NCBI GenBank assembly: GCA_050331095.1
Contig: JBHJHE010000014.1
Location: 16,639-80,638 of the forward strand
Length of the DNA: 64,000 nucleotides
Direction of reading: 5' to 3'
Origin: MED-G105 sp050331095
Lineage (GTDB): Bacteria > Pseudomonadota > Alphaproteobacteria > Caulobacterales > Parvularculaceae
Shown here: piece by piece, positions 32,711-40,342 of the stretch
How positions within the stretch are numbered: position 1 is the first letter of the stretch
Layout of the letters: every line of letters begins with the position of its first letter
The notes under the pieces: generated by a model
Database searches by the model: none
Told to the model about the DNA's origin: nothing
What the model saw: only the letters and a program-made list of their open reading frames with translations
Translations under genes and position numbers: made by a program

Positions 32711-33246
32711 CCGGTCGCGCCTTCGTCTGCATCGTGGGACCGGGGAAAAATAGCCGCAGCGACGGCGCTGAGCAATTCGACGGAGAAACCGGGCCGGCGG
32801 GCCGCGCCGGCGATCCGGCCATAGACGGCGAGCGCGCGCCGCGCGCGCGGTTCCGGCTCGTCGGCCGTCGCCGCGGAAGGCGCCCACGACGAGGTCGCGG
32901 CGACGATCGCCGCCTGCTCCAGACGTTCGGCGTCGAGTTCGGCCGCCTTCAGGGTTTCGTACAACGCCGCGCCGGCCTCGGCCCCGACGCCGGGCGGCGG
33001 CGGGCGCAGGGCGCGCCGGGCGGCGCGCAACGGTTGCGTCACGCCGGCGCCGATCGGCGCCGCGGCGTCCATCGCGCAGCGGATCGCGATTTCCGGAACG
33101 TCGCCGATGGCGCGCGCGCGCCAGGCGCACCACAGCGCGACGTTGACGTTGAGCCCCGCCTCGTCCTGCAGACGAATCAACGCCGCCGCGGCGCCCGGCC
33201 GCGCATAGGCCTCTTGCGACCAATTCCAGAACGCCTCTTGGCTCAC
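32707..33246 (-). CDS. TIGR02444 family protein
   Basis: 179 residues. FWNWSQEAYARPGAAAALIR then LQDEAGLNVNVALWCAWRA is the signature of TIGR02444, a small alphaproteobacterial/gammaproteobacterial family of unknown function. The GTG at 33246 overlaps the ubiX stop, and its own stop overlaps the next start, so three genes are translationally coupled. Confidence 0.82.
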   Translation of the reverse strand: MSQEAFWNWSQEAYARPGAAAALIRLQDEAGLNVNVALWCAWRARAIGDVPEIAIRCAMDAAAPIGAGVTQPLRAARRALRPPPPGVGAEAGAALYETLKAAELDAERLEQAAIVAATSSWAPSAATADEPEPRARRALAVYGRIAGAARRPGFSVELLSAVAAAIFPRSHDADEGATG

Positions 33247-33824
33247 CGCGCGTCCGCAGCGTCGGGGTCGCCCCAGCGGCGAAACCCGCTCCAGTCGATC
33301 CCCAACTGGTCGAGCGCGCGGCCGACGGACTGGTCGACGACGTCGTCAAGCGTGCGCGGCGCGGCGTAGAAGGCCGGCATCGGCGGCGCAACGACTGCGC
33401 CCATTTCCGCAAGCGCCGTCATCGTGCGCAAATGGCCGAGATGCAAAGGCGTCTCACGGATCATCAGTACAAGGGGCCGGCGTTCCTTCAGCGTCACGTC
33501 GGCGGCGCGCGAGACGAGGCTCGACGTGACGCCGCTCGCAATCTCAGACATGGTTTTTACCGAGCACGGAGCGATCAGCATGCCGCCGGTCTTAAACGAT
33601 CCGGACGATATCGGCGCGGCCATGTCGGCGATCCCGTGGCGATGATCCGCAAGCGCCTCAAAGTCCTTCGACGCGCCGCCAAGTTCGTGCTTGATCGTTA
33701 ACTCTCCGGCGCGCGTGACGACGAGATGCGTCTCGACGCCCGCCTCGCGCAGGGCTTCGAGCGCGCGGCGTCCGTAGACGACGCCCGACGCGCCGGTGAC
33801 GCCGACGATGATGCGCGTTTTCAT
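33243..33824 (-). CDS. ubiX: flavin prenyltransferase UbiX
   Basis: 193 residues. IIVGVTGASGVVYGRRALEA (FMN loop), GSFKTGGMLIAPCSVKTMSE and RPLVLMIRETPLHLGHLRTM are the UbiX blocks. UbiX makes prenylated FMN, the cofactor of UbiD decarboxylase in ubiquinone synthesis. It leads a three-gene overlap operon with the TIGR02444 and YdcH genes. Confidence 0.95.
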   Translation of the reverse strand: MKTRIIVGVTGASGVVYGRRALEALREAGVETHLVVTRAGELTIKHELGGASKDFEALADHRHGIADMAAPISSGSFKTGGMLIAPCSVKTMSEIASGVTSSLVSRAADVTLKERRPLVLMIRETPLHLGHLRTMTALAEMGAVVAPPMPAFYAAPRTLDDVVDQSVGRALDQLGIDWSGFRRWGDPDAADAR

Positions 33825-33951
33825 TTCGCTAACGATCCTGTCCTGACAATCATGCGAGCGTACGCTCTCCGCTGCGTCGCGCAATGCGGTTTCGATCGAC
33901 AAGGCGACGCGCCCGTGATCTATTGCGTCGTCAACATAAGGAGGATTGATT

Positions 33952-34122
33952 ATGGCGCTTAACGCCCACCTGCAATCTCTCGGACGCCGCCACCACGAGC
34001 TAGACGTCAAGCTACAGGCGGAGTTGAAAAATCCCCATGTCGACGAAAACAGGGCCCTCGAACTCAAGCGCCAGAAACTGAAAATTAAAGATCAGATGGC
34101 GGAGCTCGAACGCCGGCAATAA
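33952..34122 (+). CDS. small YdcH/DUF465 protein
   Basis: 56 residues, MALNAHLQSLGRRHHELDVK and then LQAELKNPHVDENRALELKR, ending ELERRQ. This is the compact form of DUF465, a helical hairpin of unknown function. A perfect AAGGAGG lies eight bases before the ATG. It is divergent from ubiX. Confidence 0.88.
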   Translation: MALNAHLQSLGRRHHELDVKLQAELKNPHVDENRALELKRQKLKIKDQMAELERRQ

Positions 34123-34189
34123 TCATCGGCGACGCACTCGTCCAAAGGCGGGCGCGCTTCCTTCGCCGACGCGAAGCCGGTGCGGGCCA

Positions 34190-34229
34190 AAGCCGCCGCG
34201 CTCGCCGAGAAGCCGCCGCGCTCGCCGAA
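34190..34229 (+). repeat. 20-bp tandem duplication upstream of SDR gene
   Basis: Two 20-bp copies of AAGCCGCCGCGCTCGCCGA[G/A] lie in the intergenic region, the second differing only in the last base. Confidence 0.75.
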
Positions 34230-34321
34230 CGGACGGCTTTGCGCCCGCATCGCCGCATGGGCTAGCGTGGCGACGATGCGCGCGGCGATCAAGGCGGGGG
34301 CGCAACGGGAGCGCGAGGCCC

Positions 34322-35095
34322 ATGGCGAAACGCTCGGTCATCGTCACGGGCGCCGGGTCGACGCTCGGCGCGGCCTGCGCGCGCCGGTTCGCGGCCGCCG
34401 GCGACCGGCTGGTGCTCGTCGACCGCAAGGAGGACGCGGGCCGCGCGCTCGCCGAGGCGCTCGAAGGCAAGGGGGTCGAGGCCACCTTCGTCGGCGGCGA
34501 TCCCGCCGAGCGCCTCGCCGCGCACAACATCGTCGCCGAAGCCCTGGAGACGTTCGGGCGCGTCGACGTGCTCGTCCACGCCAACATCGCCATCGAGAGC
34601 GGCGCGTTCCTGGAGCTGACGGACGAGGAGTTCGACCGCGTCATCGCGGCCAATCTTCGCGGCGCGTTCGTGGTCAATCAGGCGGTGGCGCGCCAGCTCG
34701 TCAAACAGTTCCAGGAGTCGACCGTGACGCCGCCGGACGGGGCCGGGGCGATGATCAACGTCGTCTCGGACGACGCGGCGAGCGCGCGGGCCGATAGGGC
34801 CGCGTTCGCGGCGAGCGAGGGCGGCGTCGCGCAACTCGTGAAATCGATGGCCCTGGCGCTCGCGCCCTATGGCGTGCGCGTCAACGCCGTCGGCGTCGGC
34901 GCAGTCAAGGGCGCGATCGGCGAGGACGCCGACCCGAAAGCGGCGCGCTCGCGGGTGCCCATGGGCCGGCTGGGGGACGCCGGCGAGGCGGCCGAGGCCG
35001 TTCACTTTCTAGCGTCGCCCGCGGCGTCGTTCATCACGGGCCGCACCCTCGTCGTCGACGGCGGGCTCGCCATCACGGCCGCCATGACGGCGTAG
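34322..35095 (+). CDS. SDR-family protein, catalytic Tyr and Lys replaced
   Basis: 257 residues with the short-chain dehydrogenase fold, including ALAPYGVRVNAVGVG and FLASPAASFITGRTLVVDGG. The active site is degenerate. The YxxxK motif reads FAASE (Tyr to Phe, Lys to Glu) in RAAFAASEGGV; the cofactor loop is TGAGSTLG instead of TGxxxGxG; NNAG is HANI. Standard SDR chemistry is therefore unlikely; it may be a binding or regulatory protein. It ends in TAG and is convergent with the DUF1013 gene six bases away. Confidence 0.82.
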   Translation: MAKRSVIVTGAGSTLGAACARRFAAAGDRLVLVDRKEDAGRALAEALEGKGVEATFVGGDPAERLAAHNIVAEALETFGRVDVLVHANIAIESGAFLELTDEEFDRVIAANLRGAFVVNQAVARQLVKQFQESTVTPPDGAGAMINVVSDDAASARADRAAFAASEGGVAQLVKSMALALAPYGVRVNAVGVGAVKGAIGEDADPKAARSRVPMGRLGDAGEAAEAVHFLASPAASFITGRTLVVDGGLAITAAMTA

Positions 35096-35101
35096 GCGGC
35101 G

Positions 35102-35767
35102 TCAGGCCTTGTCGCCGCCGAGATTGGCGAAGACTTTGGACGCGGTGAGGTTCGACAGATCGAGCGCCTCTTCGCGCTCCTCCTCCGCTTCGCCGGCGGG
35201 CTTCAGCGTCGCGCTTTCGTCGACCGGCGGGGCGTTCTTGGCGGCTTTCGCCGCCGCCTTGCGCACGGCCGCGTCAAGATCCGTCTGCGAGCACAGGCCC
35301 AGTCCCACGGGGTCCTGGGGCGTGATGTTCGCCGAATTACAGTGGGTGCGGTCGCGCACGGAGTTGATCGTCGTCTTCGTCGTTCCGAGCAGCTTCGCGA
35401 TCTGCGCATCCGGCACCTCCGGATGGTTGCGCACGATCCAGGCGATGGCGTCCGGCCGGCTCTGGCGCTTCGAAACCGGCGTGTAGCGCGGGCCCTTGCG
35501 CGGCTTCTCCGCGACGATCGTCTTCGGCCGCGAGAGCTTCATTTTATAGGCGCCGTCGGCCTCGGCCTTGGAGATCTCCTCGCGCGTCAACTGGTTGTTG
35601 GTGATGGGGGCGATGCCGCGCACCCCCGCGGCGACGTCGCCGTCGGCGATGCCGCTGACCTGCAAGGGGTGGAGCCCGCAGAACTCCGCGATCTGGTCGA
35701 AGGTGAGCGACGTGTTGTCGATCAGCCATACGGCGGTGGCGAGGGGCATCAGCGGTTTGTCGGACAT
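35102..35767 (-). CDS. DUF1013 / TrcR-type cell-cycle regulator
   Basis: 221 residues. MPLATAVWLIDNTSLTFDQI then FCGLHPLQVSGIADGD, ITNNQLTREEI and VSKRQSRPDAIAWIVRNHPE match DUF1013, often annotated as the cell-cycle transcriptional regulator TrcR in alphaproteobacteria. Two HTH-like regions are visible (QIAEFCGLHPLQV and QIAKLLGTTKTTINSVRD). The C-terminal ~60 residues are acidic and probably disordered. Regulatory role is from family knowledge. Confidence 0.88.
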   Translation of the reverse strand: MSDKPLMPLATAVWLIDNTSLTFDQIAEFCGLHPLQVSGIADGDVAAGVRGIAPITNNQLTREEISKAEADGAYKMKLSRPKTIVAEKPRKGPRYTPVSKRQSRPDAIAWIVRNHPEVPDAQIAKLLGTTKTTINSVRDRTHCNSANITPQDPVGLGLCSQTDLDAAVRKAAAKAAKNAPPVDESATLKPAGEAEEEREEALDLSNLTASKVFANLGGDKA

Positions 35768-35969
35768 GGTGGGGGGACTCCCGGAAGTCGTTTGCGTGCG
35801 TCGCCGGCGCGTTCAAAGGTCGCGCAAGCGGCGGCGGCGTTGGTACGTCGTTGCGGCGGACGTTTATGCGCCGCGGCTCCGGTCGCGAGCCGACGCGGTC
35901 GTAGTCGACATAAGGGGCGTTGGCCCACGCGCCAAGCGGGCCGCGTATAAAGCGTCGATCACGCCCGGC

Positions 35970-36992
35970 TTATCCTCCGGCGACGGCGAGCACGATTTTG
36001 CCGAAATGGGCGCCGCTTTCGAGCCGCGCGTGCGCCGCAGCGGCCTCGGCGAGGGGGTAGACCTCGTCGATCGCCGGCCGCGCCGCGCCGGAGGCGATGA
36101 CGGGCCAGACGCGCTCGCGAACCGCCGCGGCGAGGCGCGCTTTCTCTTCGACGGGCCGGGCGCGCAAGGTCGAGCCCGACAGGCGCAAGCGGTTCCGCAT
36201 GACGAGCGGGACGTCGATCTCAGCTTTGGGTCCGCGCAGGAATGCGATCGAGACGTGCCGGCCGCCGGGCCGCAACAGCCTTAAGTTGCGCGACACGAAA
36301 TCGCCGCCCGCCATGTCGAGAACGACGTCGGCCCCGCCGGCCTCGGCGATCTCCGCGTCCCACGTCTCCGACGTGTAGTCGTGCGCGGCGTCGGCGCCGT
36401 GTTCGAGGATCCGCGCCAGCTTCTCCTCGCTCGACGCCGTGGCGACGACGCGCGCGCCGAAGGCCTTTGCGAGCGAGATCGCCGCGGCGCCGACGCCGCT
36501 CGAGCCGCCATGGACGAGCAGGGTTTCGCCGGCCGCGAGCCCGGCGTCGTCGAAGACGTTCGCCCAGACGGTGAAGGTAGTCTCGACGACGCCGGCCGCC
36601 TCCTCCGGCGACAGGCCCGCGGGGATCGGCAGGCACGAACCCACCGGGGCCACCGCGTATTCGGCGTAGCCGCCGCCGGGGAGGAGGGCGCACACCGGCT
36701 CGCCCGGCTGCGGCCAGGGGTGCGGCAAGGCCGCGTCGTCAGCCGGCGCCCCGAGCGCGACGACGCAGCCCGAAACCTCGAGGCCCGGCAGGTCGCTCGC
36801 GCCCGGCGGCGGCGGATAGAGCCCCGCGCGTTGCAACGCGTCCGGACGGTTGACCCCGGCGGCGTCGACCTTGATCAGCGCCTCGCCCGGACCGGGCGTC
36901 GGGATCGGCCGGTTCGTCAGTCTAAGGACGTCCGGCCCGCCGGGCTCGGCGATCTCGATCGCGCGCATCTCGCCGGTCGGAATGTCGCCCAT
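35970..36992 (-). CDS. NAD(P)H-quinone oxidoreductase (zeta-crystallin/PIG3 type)
   Basis: 340 residues, zinc-free MDR fold. The substrate domain has VDAAGVNRPDALQRAGLYPP; the Rossmann part has HGGSSGVGAAAISLAKAFGA (about residue 161). VFDDAGLAAGETLLV fits the PIG3 subgroup. It should reduce quinones or enones with NADPH in the cytosol. Divergent from the DUF1192 gene, a common alphaproteobacterial pairing. Confidence 0.9.
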   Translation of the reverse strand: MGDIPTGEMRAIEIAEPGGPDVLRLTNRPIPTPGPGEALIKVDAAGVNRPDALQRAGLYPPPPGASDLPGLEVSGCVVALGAPADDAALPHPWPQPGEPVCALLPGGGYAEYAVAPVGSCLPIPAGLSPEEAAGVVETTFTVWANVFDDAGLAAGETLLVHGGSSGVGAAAISLAKAFGARVVATASSEEKLARILEHGADAAHDYTSETWDAEIAEAGGADVVLDMAGGDFVSRNLRLLRPGGRHVSIAFLRGPKAEIDVPLVMRNRLRLSGSTLRARPVEEKARLAAAVRERVWPVIASGAARPAIDEVYPLAEAAAAHARLESGAHFGKIVLAVAGG

Positions 36993-37081
36993 CTTTATCT
37001 CCTTTTTTTGCGAGGCTTTCGTCTGGCCTGGCGTCGAACTAGGCTTGGTCGACTAAGCCGCGGCGAGCGAGTGTGCGAACC

Positions 37082-37270
37082 ATGGACGAAATCGAACCGG
37101 ACGGGCCAGACCCGCTCTTGAAACGCCTCGGGCGCGAGGACATCGACGCGCGCTCGGTTGGCGACCTGCGCCAACGGATCGCGGCGCTGAAGGCCGAGAT
37201 CGACCGCTGCGAGGCCGCGATGGACGACCGCGGCTCGACGCGCGACGCCGCCGAGGCGCTGTTCCGATAG
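37082..37270 (+). CDS. DUF1192 family protein
   Basis: 62 residues. PDPLLKRLGREDIDARSVGD then LRQRIAALKAEIDRCEAAMD is the DUF1192 pattern, a short N-terminal motif plus a coiled coil. Function unknown. It ends in TAG four bases before the convergent DUF429 stop. I chose the ATG at 37082 over the GTG nine bases earlier. Confidence 0.85.
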   Translation: MDEIEPDGPDPLLKRLGREDIDARSVGDLRQRIAALKAEIDRCEAAMDDRGSTRDAAEALFR

Positions 37271-37274
37271 GTCT

Positions 37275-38024
37275 TCACGCCCAGATCTCCATCCTGAGGC
37301 CGCGCGCGTCGCGCGCGCCGTCGCCATGGACGACCGCCGTTCCTTCGAGGCGCGCCGCGGCCGTCAGCGACAGGACGCAGGCGTCGAGGACGTCGTCGTC
37401 GGCGACGTCGGCCTTGCGCGGAAACCGCTCGCGCAATGCGCGGAGGATCCGGCCGGCGTCGAGGCCGGCGACGCCGAGCGCCGCGCGCCGTTCGGCGGCG
37501 CCGCCCGCCGTGCGCTTCGGCTGCTCGCAAGGGGCGCCGCGCAGGCGCGCGAACGCCGCTTCCGGGTGCGCCTCGCCGATCGCCGACTGCAGGCCGGGCG
37601 TCATCACGGCGTCGACCTCGCGGATTTTCGGAACGATGTTCCACGCCTGGCGCGACAGGCCGCCGCCGGCCGATCGCTCCTTGCCCCAACGATTGGCTGC
37701 GTCGTAGTCGGCCATCGCCAGCATCGGCCGGCGCGGCGACGAAAAGACGCTCGACCGGCGGGGCCCGAGCGCCCGGCGCACGGCGCCTTCGCAGGCGCGG
37801 CGGCCCGTCTCCGCGAGGCCGATGGGCATGTCGACCATGATCGCGGCCCGTCCGCCGGCGATGCTCGCGGCGAAGGCGTTAACGACGTCGGCGAACCGCG
37901 GCGCGACGGCCGCCGCCGCCAAGCCCCCGCGGGGGCGGCCGCGCCGATCGACGGGGCGCTCGACGTAAACCCAGCCGGCGGGACAACCGTCGACTCCGAC
38001 GGCGACGAAGGAGCGGCCGGTCAC
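37275..38024 (-). CDS. DUF429 family predicted RNase H-like protein
   Basis: 249 residues from a GTG. VAVGVDGCPAGWVYVE (first acidic strand), MVDMPIGL, RRSSVFSSP and IGEAHPEAAFARL are the conserved DUF429 blocks; these proteins are predicted RNase H-fold nucleases or similar. A short (GCC)n run lies just upstream. Biological role unknown. Confidence 0.85.
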   Translation of the reverse strand: MTGRSFVAVGVDGCPAGWVYVERPVDRRGRPRGGLAAAAVAPRFADVVNAFAASIAGGRAAIMVDMPIGLAETGRRACEGAVRRALGPRRSSVFSSPRRPMLAMADYDAANRWGKERSAGGGLSRQAWNIVPKIREVDAVMTPGLQSAIGEAHPEAAFARLRGAPCEQPKRTAGGAAERRAALGVAGLDAGRILRALRERFPRKADVADDDVLDACVLSLTAAARLEGTAVVHGDGARDARGLRMEIWA

Positions 38025-38167
38025 GCGCTCGCCGCCGCCGCCGCCGCCGGGCCGCTGGCACGGGCGTTGCTCGCAAGGGAGCGGCGCGCGGGTCCCGTCC
38101 GCGCGTGTTGATCATCTCTGCGCGCACGCCCTAGGGTCGCGCCAACCCAAAAAGGAGCGACGCGTCG

Positions 38168-38695
38168 ATGCCGCAAACACCGTCCGGAGACGACGAGGCC
38201 GGCGTTCGCGTCGGATCGGATGGGGAGGCGGGCCCGGCGCGCTTCGTCCAGTCGGAGATTTTCGCCCGCAACTTCAAGGACGGCATGGCGCTCGTCGAGG
38301 AGACCGCGAACTATCTCGACGGCGACGGGCGGGAGGCCGCAAAGGCGCTCTCGCGGTCCGGCGCGCTCGCCTACGCGAGCGTGTCCATGCGCCTGACGAC
38401 CCAGTTGATGCAGATCGCCTCGTGGCTCCTCGTCCTGCGCGCCGTGCGCGAGGGCGACATGCGGATCGGCGAGGCGTACCAGTCGAAGTACCGCCTGCCG
38501 CCCGCCGCGCGTCGCAGCGAAGACGAACTCGCCGGCGAACTGCCCCCTGAGCTCGCCGCGCTCGTCGAGGCCTCGCGCCATCTCTACGATCGGATTTCGC
38601 GTCTCGACGCGGAGCTTTTCGCAGGCGAAAGCGCGCGCACGGACGACGTCGCCGCGCAGCAAAAAGCGCTCTTCGACGCCTTCGCGCGGCGCTGA
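38168..38695 (+). CDS. rcdA: RcdA-type protein (DUF1465)
   Basis: 175 residues. VQSEIFARNFKDGMALVEET then AYASVSMRLTTQLMQIASWL and IGEAYQSKYRLPP match DUF1465. In Caulobacter this family is RcdA, the adaptor that delivers CtrA and other substrates to ClpXP during the cell cycle. It is a three-helix protein. Its 3' end overlaps the unusual extension of rpmE by 112 bp on the other strand. Confidence 0.85.
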   Translation: MPQTPSGDDEAGVRVGSDGEAGPARFVQSEIFARNFKDGMALVEETANYLDGDGREAAKALSRSGALAYASVSMRLTTQLMQIASWLLVLRAVREGDMRIGEAYQSKYRLPPAARRSEDELAGELPPELAALVEASRHLYDRISRLDAELFAGESARTDDVAAQQKALFDAFARR

Positions 38696-38931
38696 CCGCC
38701 GAGCCGATATTTTTTGAGGCCGAACGCGCCGAACTTCTGGTTGAACTTCGAGACGCGGCCGCGCTCCAGCGCCTTCGACGGGCCGCCGGTCCACGCCGGG
38801 TGCGAGGAGGGGTCGATGTCGAGGGTGAGGGTCGCGCCCGGCTCGCCATAGGTCGAACGCATGTCGATCGTGGAGCCGTCCGTCAGCACCACTTTGATCG
38901 GGTGATAGTCGGGATGGACGTCTTTCTTCAT
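38584..38931 (-). CDS. rpmE: 50S ribosomal protein L31, C-terminally extended
   Basis: The first 74 residues (MKKDVHPDYHPIKVVLTDGS to KFGAFGLKK) are a complete zinc-free L31. Homologues end about here, but the next codon is TAT instead of a stop, and the frame runs another 41 residues (YRLGGQRRAKAS onward) through the 3' end of rcdA on the opposite strand. The extension is Arg/Ser-rich and shows no conservation I recognise. A stop-loss mutation or a base-calling error explains it most simply. Confidence 0.85.
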   Translation of the reverse strand: MKKDVHPDYHPIKVVLTDGSTIDMRSTYGEPGATLTLDIDPSSHPAWTGGPSKALERGRVSKFNQKFGAFGLKKYRLGGQRRAKASKSAFCCAATSSVRALSPAKSSASRREIRS

Positions 38932-39169
38932 GTCGACATGTTTCTCTAAAGGACGAAGCGATTGGGTTGGACGGCCCTGACGCCGAGCGCGGGGCGTTAG
39001 ACCATCAGCGGTCGCTACGCAAGGCGCGGCGGCGCGTCCAGCGAAATTTCCGCCCGAACGGCGAATTCCGGCGGCGGCGCGTCTAGTCATGCGTGCGGCC
39101 GGATTGGTATAAAGTAACGCGGTCGATGCGCCGCCGGTCTCGGCGCATCGGCGCGGTTCGGGCGACGAC

Positions 39170-39195
39170 GAGCGACGGTAACGAGCGACGGTAAC
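39170..39195 (+). repeat. 13-bp tandem duplication
   Basis: GAGCGACGGTAAC occurs twice in tandem (39170-39182 and 39183-39195) just before the SMP-30-like gene. Confidence 0.75.
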
Positions 39196-39217
39196 GGGCG
39201 GCGGGCGCGGCGAGTAT

Positions 39218-40270
39218 TTGTTCTCCAATTTGTTGTGGCGGCTGACGCTCCTGATCGCCGCCTCCCTTGGCGTCGCGGTTGTCGCGACTCTCGTGGCGTT
39301 CAATCAGTTCGAGCCCGTTCCCGCCGGCGGCGACGCGCGGTGCGTGCCGGTGCGCGGCATCGTCGGCGCCTCGGACTTGCAGGTCGATCGCCGCCGCCGG
39401 CGGGTGTTCATCGCCTCGCGCGCGCCCCGCGCGGAAGGCCCGGCGCGTGGCGGGATCTTCGCCGTGTCGATCGACGACCCGCTGGATGAGGCGGCTTGGC
39501 GCGACCGCACGGGCGGCGTCCCCGAAGCGTTCGAGCCCGTCGGCCTCGGTTTTTACGACGACGGCGAGACGCGGCGGCTCTTCGTCGTCAACGCCGCGAC
39601 GAACGCCGTCGAGATCTACGACGTGGACGGACGGGGCGACCTGAAGCACGTGCGCGCGGTGCGCGATCGCCGCCTGACGAGCCCCAACGACGTCGCCGCG
39701 GTCGCCGCCGACGCCTTCTACGTCGCGAACGACGTCGACGCCGGCCGGCGCTCGGTGTTGGGGCGGGCGCAGTTTCTGGCGCGGGCGCGGGCCGGCAAGC
39801 TCTTCTTTTTCGACGGCGTCGCCTGGCGCATCGCGGCGGAAGGCCTGCGCTACGCCGAGGGCGTCGCGGTGTCGGCCGCCGGCGAGACGGTCTATGCGGG
39901 CGAGACCGCCGGCCTCGCCCTCAGCGTCTTTTCGCGGGCGCCGCGTACGAACCATCTCTCCTTCGAGCGCGCCGTGCCGCTGCCCGGGGGCGTCGAAAGC
40001 GTCAATGTGGACGGCACGGGCGCCGTCTTCATCACCGCGAGCCCGAAACCCTTGCGCGCGAAGTTCGGCCCCGCCGAGGGCGCGCCCTCGCTGGTGCTGC
40101 GCCTCAGCGACGGGCCCGACGGCCGCGAGATCGTGACGCCGGTTTTCCGCGACGACGGCGGCGAGCTCGCGGCGGCGACGGCGTCCGACGCTATCGGCAC
40201 GAAGGTGATCGTCGGCGCGCTCGCGGAGGACCGGTTCCTGATCTGCGACGCGATCTCCACCGTGTACTGA
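39218..40270 (+). CDS. arylesterase/SMP-30-like beta-propeller protein
   Basis: 350 residues. An N-terminal membrane anchor or signal (WRLTLLIAASLGVAVVATLV) is followed by beta-propeller repeats: SDLQVDRRRRRVFIAS, VNAATNAVEIYDVDG, LTSPNDVAAVAADAFYVAND and YAEGVAVSAAGETVYAGET. The SPND and the following VAND resemble the calcium site of paraoxonase/SMP-30 enzymes. The substrate is unknown. No ATG or GTG exists near the start, so TTG at 39218 (or 39230) is assumed. Confidence 0.75.
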   Translation: MFSNLLWRLTLLIAASLGVAVVATLVAFNQFEPVPAGGDARCVPVRGIVGASDLQVDRRRRRVFIASRAPRAEGPARGGIFAVSIDDPLDEAAWRDRTGGVPEAFEPVGLGFYDDGETRRLFVVNAATNAVEIYDVDGRGDLKHVRAVRDRRLTSPNDVAAVAADAFYVANDVDAGRRSVLGRAQFLARARAGKLFFFDGVAWRIAAEGLRYAEGVAVSAAGETVYAGETAGLALSVFSRAPRTNHLSFERAVPLPGGVESVNVDGTGAVFITASPKPLRAKFGPAEGAPSLVLRLSDGPDGREIVTPVFRDDGGELAAATASDAIGTKVIVGALAEDRFLICDAISTVY

Positions 40271-40342
40271 GGAGCGGGTTTTTCGCCGTCCGCCCGCGCG
40301 CGCCGGCTGGCGCTGCGGGCCGAAACCGCCGATGCTCGGCCC

